This document shows positions 24,559 through 34,627 of a DNA stretch of 64,000 nucleotides, in pieces. The translations under genes and the position numbers were made by a program. The stretch's first letter is position 1. Every line of letters starts with the position of its first letter. This DNA comes from Meloidogyne chitwoodi. Its lineage: Eukaryota; Nematoda; Chromadorea; Rhabditida; Meloidogynidae. The notes beneath the pieces were generated by a model. That model saw only the letters and a list, made by a program, of their open reading frames with translations, was not told the DNA's origin and did no database searches. The stretch is taken from contig JACZZP010000014.1 of NCBI GenBank assembly GCA_015183035.1, positions 806,001 to 870,000 of the forward strand, written 5' to 3'.

Positions 24559-25283
24559 TTTTAAAAATATTTGTATAATTGATTTTTAATAATTGCTAAA
24601 ATATTGAAATTAATTAAAAATAAAATTTAAAATTAATAATTTTAAAAAATTAGGTTAATGTTAAGAGAACTTAAATAATTTACAAAATTATTAAATAATT
24701 ATATGATGGTTTATAAATTTCTTTTATTGCAAACTTTCTCTTGAAAGTTTTCTCTATTTGGCGAGTTCAATTACTAATTTAATTAATTATTTTTATTAAA
24801 AATTACATCTTTTACAAATTATTCGATCAGATAATAAATATATTAATTAAAAATTCCTTTTTAAATTATTTTCTGAAAGTAAGAAAAAAATTAATAAATT
24901 AAAAAGTAGAGGTCAGAAAAGTGTTTACATTATTCTTTATCATTAAAAAAAATTAATAAAAAAGATAAATTAAAACAAGAAAAAATAGCGATATGTATAA
25001 TACAAAAATTACGGTAGAAAGAATTTAGAATAAACTGACTGAATCGACTGAGAATGAATTAGAGGAGTTGAACTGGCGTCTTTCCGTTCGGAAAATGAAA
25101 ACGAGTGTACTTGAAACGAGAGAGTAACATAGAGATGGAGACGAGGCAAATATATTAAACTGGGTGTTATTTTGCTAGTAAATAAATGATGATAATGTGA
25201 ATTAATTAAAGTTTATTTTTGGTTTTAAACTTTTTAAACCAGTTAACTACAATTAAAAAGTTTTTACAAATATTTTTAGGAAA
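24559..25283. other. Divergent intergenic region
   Basis: Lies between the minus-strand secreted peptide and the plus-strand proteasome gene, so it should contain both promoters. The segment 25020-25170 is GC-richer and may be 5' untranslated sequence. No coding frame is seen. Confidence 0.5.
25266..25279 (+). promoter_or_regulatory. Candidate spliced-leader acceptor for rpn-12
   Basis: TATTTTTAG ends four bases before the ATG at 25284. There is no upstream exon in frame, so a trans-splice acceptor is the natural reading. Confidence 0.4.
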
Positions 25284-26630
25284 ATGCCAACCATAGAATC
25301 GTTACATAGACAATTATTAAATGAATATTCAAAGGGGAACTTTATGACTATTGGACGAGTTATCGATGATATTCAGGTAACTAAATGTATTGAAAAGCAC
25401 CTTAAAATATTTTTATTTTTAGAAGGAACTTATTGAAATTCAACTCAAAAAAGGTGTTGGACCATCACTTAATCTTTTAAGTAATAAAATCATTAAAAAT
25501 AATTTTATTAGATTTTATTTAGAAGATTATTATGAAATCAAAGCAATTTATCTTGCAAACGAAGGAAAGTTAATTGAATTTGGACAAGCAATAAAAGAAG
25601 TAGAAGCTTTATATGACGCACAAATGGTAATGAACGATGGAAAAGAAATGATTGATTCAAAGCAGAGAGATTTAATGTAAATTTTATTTTACTAAGTTTT
25701 ATTAAATATTGGGAACCGATTTTGGTATTTTTACCATATTTTAGTTCCGTCGAATTGGGCATTAAGATTTTTAAAGTAAATTTAAGATTTTATGCCTTCG
25801 ATTTTTGAAATTCGCATTTTTCAAAAATTTTTCGTTGATCCTGTCAATTTTTATTTAATTAAACTTAAAAAAAATTTTTGAATTAGGTTTGGACTTCATT
25901 TGATGTATTTGCTTGCTACTAATCAAATTGGAAAATTCAATTTGGTAGAAAATTTTAATTAAATTATTTAACATGTTAAATTTTAGAATATTGAGAAAAT
26001 TGACTATAAAACGAGAATGAGTAATCCGTTTTTTGCCATTACAGCACGATTGGAGCATTGTTTAACAGAAGGAGCTTATAATTCAATTGTAATGTTATTT
26101 AATTTAATAATAAATCGTTTTTAGAATCTTGCTGAAGATGATCTTCCAACTCCTTATTACAAACCATTTATGAATACTTTTAAAGAATCAATCAAGTAAA
26201 TATTTCTAAAAAAGATCTACATATTATCATTTTTATAATTTAAGAAACGAAATTGCGGAGAGTTTGGAAATCAGTTATCGTGCAATTCCTATTAATATTG
26301 CAATGAAAAAGCTTTCTTTAAAAAATAAAGATGAGACATTAGCTTTTGGAAATAAGGTTTTTATTTTTTTTACTTAATTTTACATTTTTTCAAAATTTTA
26401 GCGTGGTTGGATTCTGAAGGGTAATGAATTTCTTGTTATTGGAAAAGAACCTAGCAATGATGATCAAAAAGTGCCTACTTTAGCATTGGCAAGTGGAGCA
26501 GAACGAATTCTTCAGGTAAAGGAATTTTTTCATATACTAATATTAAATTATTCGCTTTTAGCCATTAGATACTGATCAAAGTCTAAAACGTCTTTTAAAT
26601 TATGCGAGTCAACTTGAGCGTATTGTTTAA
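25284..26630 (+). CDS. rpn-12: 26S proteasome regulatory subunit RPN12 (PSMD8)
   Basis: A lid subunit of the 26S proteasome needed for assembly of the regulatory particle. About nine exons join in frame. Recognisable blocks are GPSLNLLKDYYEIKAIYLAN, LHLMYLLATNQIGKFN (near 25900), MSNPFFAITARLEHCLTEGA (near 26020), NEIAESLEISYRAIPINIAM (near 26250), KRGWILKGNEF (26400) and the C-terminal NYASQLERIV, which matches the conserved YARQLE(M/R)IV end of the family. Length is about that of other RPN12 proteins. It is the first gene of a tight plus-strand cluster. The next gene starts 158 bp downstream, after a T-rich spacer. Confidence 0.9.
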
Positions 26631-26710
26631 ATTAAAAGATAATTTTCGATTTGTTTCGTTTTTCTTCATTTTTATATAAATGTTCTTTATATATACGATA
26701 TATGTCTGAT

Positions 26711-26756
26711 ATAATTTTTTGTTTTTTTTTATTTTTTTTTTAACTTTTTGTTTATC
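26711..26756 (+). promoter_or_regulatory. U-rich intercistronic spacer
   Basis: Long T runs lie between the stop of rpn-12 and the start of the RFC gene. In nematode operons a U-rich element between cistrons directs SL2-type trans-splicing. This is inferred from position and composition. Confidence 0.35.
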
Positions 26757-26788
26757 TTTTTCCATTTATTTTAAGCTTAATTTTTCTA

Positions 26789-28445
26789 ATGGTTTCTGAT
26801 ACTGGAAATTTACCTTGGGTTGAAAAATACAGACCGACCTCATTGTCGGATCTTGTTTCACAAGAAGAAATTGTTAATTCAAGTTTGTTTTTATTTGTTT
26901 AAATTTAATCATTTTCAGTTACAAAAATGATCGCTGAGGATCGTTTGCCTCATCTTCTCTTTTATGGACCACCGGGCACTGGAAAGACAACTACAATTTT
27001 GGCAGCAGCACGAAAAATGTTTCCACGTAAAGGAATGCAATCTCGATTGCTTGAAGTTTGAAAAAAATTTTTTTAATTATTTTTTAAGTTAAATGCTTCT
27101 GATGAGCGTGGAATAGATGTTGTACGTAATAAAATTGTCAGTTTTGCAAGTTCTCAAGGATTACAAGAAGTATTTGCAGCATCAAATGCTGCAATTGGTA
27201 AAAAACCAATAAAACTTGTTATTTTGGATGAGGCTGATGCGATGACAAAAGATGCTCAAAATGCTTTGCGTCGAATTATTGAGAAGTTTATTCATAAATT
27301 ATTTCTTTTAATTTTATATTTTAAGATATACAGATAGTACAAGATTTTGTATAATTTGTAATTATCTTTCAAAAATTATACCTGCATTGCAATCTCGGTG
27401 CACTCGGTTAGGCTTTTTATGAGGATTTTCGGGGAACGGGTTGATTTAGCAGTGATGTCCCGGTTCCGGGAACCGGCACCGGTTCCCACGGTTCCACTTC
27501 CGGTTCCGAACCGTGGAACCGTCAAAAATTGGAACCACTCCGGAACCGGAACCGCGGAACCGAACAAAAATTTGGAACCGGGACATCACTGTGATTTAAT
27601 ATCCAATATTTTGATAACTTTTTTGATTTTTATTTACATAACTGTTTTAATTTTTATGATCAATATTGGTGCCGAAGCGTAAATTATTGGATTTTATTTT
27701 TTCCAAAAATTTTTCAGATTTCGATTTGCTCCGCTTAAAAAACAACAAGTAATTCCAAGAATTGAATATATTATTGAAAAAGAGCAATTGAATGTTACTG
27801 ACGACGGAAAAGATGCTTTATTTAAATTATCAAAAGGGGATATGCGTCGTATAATAAATGTTTTACAGGTTTTTTACTTTAAATTTAAATATTTCCTTTA
27901 AATTTAGAGTACAGCCTTATCAACAGATTTAATAGATGAAGGTAGTGTTTATCGCTGTGTCGGTCATCCACGGCCAAAAGTTGTTGATCAGATTTTACGT
28001 ATATTATTGGACAATACAATTGAAGTGGCCAATCAAATTAAGTTTAATTTGAAACTAATATTATATTAATAGGGTAATTGTAGAAATACTTATGTTAGGT
28101 GAGTCCCTCTATCTCAGAATCACATAAATTTGTTAATTTCATTAATTATTGGATGGGATTAACGGCTAGTTTTCTTGATAATATTTTTTGTTTTTAGAAC
28201 TTTCTGAACTTCGAATTCGTTATGGAATTGCATTAATGGATATATTGGAAGAATTAATTGACAAAATAAATGAAATGGAATTACCAAATAAGTTATTGCA
28301 AATTCTCTATGATGGACTATCTGCAATTGAGCAAAGACTATCTGCTGGGTGTTCGGAAAGAATTCAAAGTTTAGCTTTAATCGCAGTTTTCATACGTGCA
28401 AGAGAAATGGCTTTTGAGAAATATACGAATGGGAATAATGAATAA
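26789..28445 (+). CDS. RFC5: Replication factor C subunit 5
   Basis: A AAA+ subunit of the clamp loader that opens PCNA at primer ends. Exons give [20 protein letters not shown] at the start, Walker [13 protein letters not shown] (near 26970), [16 protein letters not shown] (near 27095), Walker [21 protein letters not shown] (27220) and the sensor/SRC segment [16 protein letters not shown] (27360-27405). Then come [30 protein letters not shown] and GHPRPK. The C-terminal collar contains [14 protein letters not shown]. The order of the sensor region and the GHP motif fit RFC5 better than RFC2 or RFC4. The intron after SRCTR carries an hAT-like miniature element. Reading frame is intact throughout. 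Confidence 0.9.
27450..27591. mobile_element. 142-bp hAT-like miniature element in RFC5 intron
   Basis: Inverted ends start CAGTGATGTCCCGGTTCC, with internal GGAACCGG-type repeats. The flanking 8-bp repeats TGATTTAG (27442-27449) and TGATTTAA (27592-27599) differ at one base. CAGNG ends and an 8-bp duplication are typical of hAT elements. It lies wholly within an intron. Open frames on both strands across it are by-products of the inverted repeats. Confidence 0.75.
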
Positions 28446-28659
28446 TTAAATTGATTGTTACACTTGCTCATCTTTTTCCTCGAACATTGACTTCTTAACA
28501 AACACTTATGTTAGCCTACTTTTTTCTTATATTTTTGAAACTTATTTTGATCTCCAATTTGATATTTAATTTATATATTGTTTATTTTTTTATTTTTTTT
28601 AAAAGGATTATTTTTGACAAAATATTTTTTGTAATTATAAAATAATAATGTACATTATA

Positions 28660-28670
28660 ATTTTAATTAG
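28660..28670 (+). promoter_or_regulatory. Candidate trans-splice acceptor
   Basis: TTTTAATTAG abuts the ATG at 28671 directly. With 225 bp to the preceding stop codon, this fits a downstream cistron of an operon. Confidence 0.35.
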
Positions 28671-29259
28671 ATGCAGAATTTTGAGCTTAGATTAAATGAA
28701 ATTATGTTTGTAATATCCAAATTAATCCAACAATGGCAATCTTCAAGTTCTGACAGATATAAACTTTTTAAATCATTATGTGATATCCATCTACAAATGC
28801 ACAAGTTAAAATCAATTGAAGGTAATATTTAAAAGGATAATATCATTAAGAAAGGTTTTAGATCAAAGTTTATCTGAAAATGAATTTTTGATTAAATCTG
28901 AAGATATTTTGAGGAGATCTGAACTTATTACTATTTCAATCTTTAAATCAAAAAATATTTTGGAAGGTCTTCGACAAAATTTAAAAAAGATTTTGGTACT
29001 CCGTGAACTTGTTTACAAAGGATTTCCATTGTCTTCACCAAAACAAGCTTCAACAAAATTTTTATTATTTTTGCACCAAACAATTGAACAATTACCTAAA
29101 TTAATTTTGATGTTGGAAAAGGAATGTTCATTTCATTTATCTGTATTTTGGGATTTTGCAACAAGTGATAATTATGATTTACATAATTTTTTATGCTTAG
29201 GTTTGGAAAATCAAGTTTATGTTGAAAGTTCTATTTTATCACATTTTTATATTAAATAA
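28671..29259 (+). CDS. CINP-like protein (tentative)
   Basis: Two exons (28671-28804 and 28851-29259) give 180 residues, largely helical. The N-terminal FVISKLIQQWQSSSSDRYKL and the C-terminal NFLCLGLENQVYVESSILSH recall the cyclin-dependent kinase 2-interacting protein, whose C-terminus has a W-x-x-QPYVES segment. CINP acts in replication and checkpoint control, and the neighbouring RFC5 gene makes that thematically plausible, but this is not evidence. The splice choice joins HK to KVLDQ. A read-through alternative stops early. The family call is weak; the gene itself looks real. Confidence 0.5.
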
Positions 29260-29422
29260 ATATTAATTTAATTTATAAAAATTGTAATGCGTTTTAGTAG
29301 TAATCATTCTTACTGAAAATTTTAACGATTCTTTTTTGTAAATTAATATTAAAAAATCATAGAAAAACATCATCAAACGATCATTTATTAACCATTTTCT
29401 TTCTTTTGTTTTATTTCTAAAA

Positions 29423-31373
29423 ATGTGTGATTCCAACATAGATGAGGTTTGAATTTTTTAAATATTTATCTAAATAGTTCTTATTTTTTTAATAGAAAGT
29501 CCAGGAAAAAGTTAATCAATCAATTAACACTTTATATTTACTTTCATCAAATGAGCCTATTAGTGGACCAAATAATTCCTTCTTTGAAGAAGTTCGTCAT
29601 GTTGCTAATCAACAATTAAATCATGCATTGGCAGATGTTTCAGATAATAACATTGAAGGATGGGAATTATTTGTAAAAGATGGGAATTTAAAAATGTACA
29701 AATTAGAAAACGAAATTGATGGAATTGTTATTGATCCATTAAAAGCTTTTCACTGCATTGACGTAAATTTATTAAATTAAATTATTTTAGAATTTATTTA
29801 TTAAAGAATATTTTAATTTTTTTAATATATATTACATAGCCTCGTTTAATAATATTTAAAATATTCAAAAAATTTAAATATGTTGTGTTTATTAATTTCA
29901 TTTTTAGGGTGTGACTGCACGTGAATTTATTGATATTTTCTTTGATCCTTCTATTAAACAGGAATGGGATGGTAAGTGGTAAATATCCAGTTGACTGCCC
30001 ACCTGTCCGCAAAGAGAATTCGCTCTTTTCTTTCCTTCTCTTGCATTTTTTGCGTTAGGAGAAGTGCACGCTTATTTTTCCTCTACACTGTAATATGTGC
30101 CTTTTAGCACTTGGAAAGAAAAGGATAAAATATTAAAATTAATTAATAATAAAGTGAAAATATATTTATTTTAAAAGTGACCAAAGATTAATAATAAAAA
30201 AACATAAATTTGGGACAACATTCTCAAATATATTTCAAGAAGATCAGGTGAATAACAACGTTTTATGGGATTATAATGAAGGGATAAAAACCAGTAAAAT
30301 GACAAATATTTAGGCAATTTATGTTCTTTTATTATTAATCTTTAATCATTTATAAAATAAATATTTTTCACTTTATTATTAATTAATTTTAATTATTTTA
30401 TCCCTTTCTTTCCAAGTGCCAAAAGGCACATATTACAGTGTAGAGGAAAAATAAGCGTGCACTTCTCCTAACGCAAAAAATGCAAGAGAAGGAAAGAAAA
30501 GAGCGAATTCTCTTTGCGGACAGGTGGGCAGTCAACTGGATATTTACCATGGTAAGTATTTAATTTAAAAAAATTATTTTCTTTTTTTTCATTAAATAGA
30601 CACAATACAAAGTTGTGTTATTATTGAACAACTGTCACCTGATAGCGTTATTTTAAATCAAGTTCATAGAAGAATTTGGCCTACTGCTACACGTGAATCA
30701 CTTTTTTGGTCACAACGACTTAATGTTACATCAAAAAAAGAATCAAATGCTTTTGATGCTTGGATGGTATGTTTAAAAATAAAAAGTATTAAAGAATATC
30801 AAAAAACGTAAATCACAACAAATTTTTGTATTTTTCACATTAACAATTAAAAAATAAAAATTATTTTCAAAAAATTTGTTCCTTTTTTTATGTTTAATAA
30901 TTTTAATTTAGGTATGTAATAAATCAACGACCCGAGATGATGTAGAGGTTATTAAAAAAAGTTTTATTATTTAAATTTTTTTTGAAAATAAAAATAAGAT
31001 TTAAACAAAAATTTCAGTTGTCATCTTCTTCTTCTGTTCGGGTATTTACAATAAAAATAATTTAAAATTCAATTGTTTTTCTTCTGTCAAGGTTAAATTC
31101 ACAATTGCAATGTTATGTCAAACGATTTTGAAAAATGATAAACCTATTGAACAATTGAATCGTAGTGATATTCAATGTAAAATTATTTATGTTGCTGAAG
31201 GTTTTCTTTTAATTAAAATAAATTTTCAAAAAAATCCTTTAGTCCATCCCGGCGGCTGGGTACCAAAAATAGGAGTGAGGCAAGTTTACAAAAAAGAATA
31301 TCCAAAATTTTTGCGTACATTCAGTAAATATGTACAAGAAAAAGTGAAGAATAAAGAAAATTTAAATTTTTAA
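29423..31373 (+). CDS. Ceramide-transfer protein-like START protein (no PH domain)
   Basis: Moves ceramide or a related lipid between ER and Golgi membranes, if it acts as its relatives do. The START domain is nearly the whole protein: GWELFVKDGNLKMYKLEN, then GIVIDPLKAFHCIDGVTARE, then IFFDPSIKQEWDDTIQSCVI, HRRIWPTATRESLFWSQRL, KFTIAMLCQTIL, CKIIYVAE, HPGGWVP and EYPKFLRTFSKYVQEK. These match the START domain of CERT (STARD11) in order. The N-terminal leader is only about 30 residues, and the preceding gene ends 163 bp upstream. The PH domain and FFAT-type region of CERT are therefore absent. A Merlin-like element lies in the intron after QEWD, exactly at the splice donor. Confidence 0.85.
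29978..30548. mobile_element. 571-bp Merlin-like element at a splice donor
   Basis: Long inverted arms begin GGTAAATATCCAGTTGACTG and span roughly 200 bp each. A perfect 9-bp target duplication ATGGTAAGT occupies 29969-29977 and 30549-30557. The target includes the exon end and the consensus 5' splice site of the START gene, so the donor is now present on both sides. Its terminal sequence matches the element at 20704. No transposase frame remains. Confidence 0.85.
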
Positions 31374-31712
31374 TAAATATTTTTTTAACATTTTTATATT
31401 TATTTTAAACCTTGTAATCTTTAGACTGGAACTAAAACCTCACTTTATTGTTAAAACAAAAGGAAATAACTGAATAAATACTTTATAGAAAAAATTCTCA
31501 TATTTTTGAACAGTTAAATAAAATTTTTAATTAATTTTATATTTTTATTAAAAAAGTTTTGACAACAAACTGGGGAGGATAGAAAACAGATATAATTTTT
31601 ATAATTAATTTTATACATTCATTTTTAAATATATTTTGTTCTTATAATTAAATATTTATTATATTTAAATTTTATCTAAAATTTTTAAAAAAAATTAAAA
31701 ACAGGAAATTAA
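31374..31712. other. Short intergenic region
   Basis: AT-rich spacer between same-strand genes. No feature was seen beyond A/T runs. Confidence 0.5.
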
Positions 31713-33452
31713 ATGAAACATCTTTATTTTGCAATAATTGTTGTTTTTGGTGCTGTTATAGTTTTAACTCGTAAAATTATTTAAATATTTTTTTAATTAA
31801 ATTTTCTTAAAGTTTTTATTAGTTCATGTTTATTTCAATTTACAAATCAATTATCTAGCAATATTGGAAATTCTCTGACTGATCGGTAAAAATAATATAA
31901 TTAATATTTTTTGGTTTATAGACGTAAAATAGAAATACTTGAGAAGCAAATAAGTGAATTAAAAAGTCGTTTGGAGGGAATGGAACGTGTTATTTCAAGA
32001 AAAAGTGTTGATAATAAAAGGTTTATTTTTTATTTTTAATAAATATATCGTTCCTTAATTTATTCAAATTTAGGCAAAATTTTCTTCTGAAAAGTAATTA
32101 TCCAAAAGTTAAATTCCGCAACGAATTGGATAGACAGCGGATTTTGATTACTGGCGGGGCTGGCTTTGTTGGCTCACATTTAGTTGACAGATTAATGTTT
32201 GAAGGACATGAAGTTATTGCATTAGATAATTTTTTTACTGGACGGAGGAGAAATATCGAACGGTGGATTGGCCATCCAAATTTTGAACTTGTTCATCATG
32301 ACATGGTTAATGCTTTTTATAGTGAAGGTATACACATTGGGGACTTTTTGTTTTTGACTATCAAAAATACATGATCAAGAACTTTCAAAATGGGATTTTT
32401 TCAGTAAACCAAATATATCATTTGGCAAGCCCAGCATCTCCACCTCATTATATGTATAATCCTGTCAAAACATTAAAAACAAATATATTAGGAACACTTA
32501 ATATGCTTGGACTAGCCAGGTTTTTTCAAAATTTTATTAAAGTTATATAATTTTATTTGAAAGGAGGGTTAAAGCTCGTATTCTTTTTGCCTCTTCCTCT
32601 GAAATTTATGGAGATCCAAAAGTTAGCCCTCAGGTAAGAATTAAATTTATAATAATTTTTTCTATGCTTTTCTAAGTTAATATTTAGTCTGAGCTCTATT
32701 TTGGTTATGTAAACACGATAGGGCCAAGATCTTGTTATGGTAAGTAGCTTAATTTTATATAAAAAGACTACTCCCCTTTTATTATAAATCTAATGGAGAG
32801 GGCTTTAAACAATTAATAAAAATGAAAGGTGGTTTTTAAAAATTTAGATGAAGGAAAAAGAGTTGGAGAGTCTCTTTTAATGGCATTCCATAAACAGGAA
32901 AATGTTGATATAAGAATTGCACGAATTTTTAATACATTTGGACCTCGAATGCATATAAATGATGGAAGAGTAGTTAGTAATTTTATAACTCAATCTCTTC
33001 AAGGAATGCCTTTAACTGTAAAATTAATATTTAAATATTAATTTTAAATTATTTAAAGGTTCATGGAGATGGAAATCAAACTCGTTCTTTCCAATATATT
33101 TCTGATTTAGTTACTGGACTAATTTCACTAATGGAATCAAATACTACAATGCCTGTAAATATTGGAAATCCTGAAGAATATAGCATTTTAGAATTTGCAC
33201 AAATTGTTAAAAAATTAATAGGTCGACAATTAAAAATTTTATTAAATTTAATATTTTAAAAATTAAGGAAGCAATAGTAAAATCGTACATACAGAACAAA
33301 TGATAGATGATCCACAAAAAAGAAGACCAGACATTACTCGAGCTAAAGAATTACTTGGGTGGGAACCAAAAGTACAAATGATTGAGGGATTGAATAAAAC
33401 AATTGAATATTTTAAAGGAGAATTGGAACAAGAAAAACTTTTAAATAATTAA
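31713..33452 (+). CDS. UXS1: UDP-glucuronic acid decarboxylase
   Basis: Converts UDP-glucuronate to UDP-xylose in the Golgi, supplying the first sugar of the proteoglycan linker (the sqv-1 step in nematodes). It is a type II membrane protein: a hydrophobic anchor ([13 protein letters not shown]) at the N-terminus, then a heptad-like stem ([20 protein letters not shown]). The extended SDR domain has the NAD-binding motif [54 protein letters not shown], the catalytic Tyr-Lys pair in [20 protein letters not shown] and [16 protein letters not shown]. The catalytic Tyr and Lys are split by an intron, ending at the AG before 32850, but join correctly. It is full length with no lesions. Confidence 0.93.
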
Positions 33453-33952
33453 TACACTTCGAATTTTTAATACACTTCATCATAACCTTATTTTAATGTC
33501 GCGGGTATTTTATTCTTTAGGCATTATGTATAAAATTTTTATATTATTTACGGTCAAAATTAATAGAAATCATATAAGCGAATTAAAAACAATAGGTTGT
33601 GGGTTTTATGGTTAAGTGGTTAATGTTTTGTAAGGGGGGCGAACTGTGATGCTTAAATAGTTCAACAGAATTTACGTTGAAGACAATTTCGCCCCTAACT
33701 GAGTTCGCTGTTTTTTAATCATTAAAGACAAGTGTTTTTAAATTAGATAGTAAGACTGTAACGTCACTAGTGTATTTAGGAAAACGTTTATGGATTTTTT
33801 GTATCGTTTATTATTCGTGTCCATAATTTTGAATTCCAATCGTTTTTAATGCTCATTTTTTAAAATAATTCTTTAAATAGTAATTTTTTATATATATTTC
33901 AATAGCCTTTTAAACTAGTCTAATTTAGATTTTAATTTTTGTAATTTAACTA
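33453..33952. other. 500-bp intergenic region with a possible structured segment
   Basis: GGGGCGAA near 33636 can pair with TTCGCCCC near 33690, enclosing a smaller GAACT/AGTTC stem. It is GC-richer than its surroundings. A tRNA was considered and rejected. No coding frame is seen. Confidence 0.4.
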
Positions 33953-34419
33953 ATGTTGGACGCTTTACTTTCCTATTTGCCTGCTTGGTTACAGAACTTA
34001 AGCACCGTATTTTTCCTAAAATTTTCTATTTTGTTAATTGTTTGCATTTTAAGCACATTGACTATGAGGGACAAAGGAAATCCGAAAGAATATTTCAAGT
34101 TTCAAACTTTCTTTTCTTCTTACTTTATTTTTAGGTAATTCTCGTTGTTCATGGAGTTTTGGGCTTTATTGCTGGCTATTTGGCTCAGCAAATTTCTGTC
34201 ACGATCTACACTGTTGGTATTGGGTTTGTTATCTCATGTCTTTTTGTTTTGCCACCTTGGCCTTTCTATCGTCGTAATTCATTGAATGTTTGTTTTTATT
34301 TTTTGTATGATTTTCTATTAAAATTTCAGTGGCAACCGAATTCTAACAAAGATGTTGATATTGATCAAACCAAGAGTTCACATACACATGGTAACAAAAA
34401 CACGAAGAAATCACGTTAA
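33953..34419 (+). CDS. SPCS1: Signal peptidase complex subunit 1 (SPC12)
   Basis: A non-catalytic ER membrane subunit of signal peptidase. Four exons give roughly 100 residues. Exon 1 ends AWLQNLST. A 48-bp intron leads to HIDYEGQRKSERIFQ, the family's D-Y-(K/E)-G-Q motif. Two membrane helices follow: VILVVHGVLGFIAGYLAQQ and VTIYTVGIGFVISCLFVL. The conserved LPPWPFYRR follows them. The C-terminal tail is polar and Lys-rich. Topology and spacing match SPC12. Confidence 0.9.
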
Positions 34420-34627
34420 TAGATTAGTTATTATGTTTATGCTGTTTGTGAAATAAATTTCCTTTCCTTATAATTTTGCTGTTAATCAAGTTTAAATGCT
34501 TTTCTATTTATAAATTTTTCGTTCGGGGTTTTATTGTCTTTTATTCCATGTTTTTAATTCAAATACTTTACATTTTCCAATTCATTTACGTCCTAACTTT
34601 GTAAATTAGTTGACACTACAATTTCGA

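Noticed and set aside
27376..27682. Pro/Gly-rich open frames on both strands
   Set aside because: They cover the GGAACCGG inverted-repeat element and the RFC5 intron; not coding.
33600..33670. tRNA-like GGTTAAGTGGTTAA segment
   Set aside because: It resembles a D-arm, but there is no matching acceptor stem, anticodon stem or TTCRANY box in the right place.
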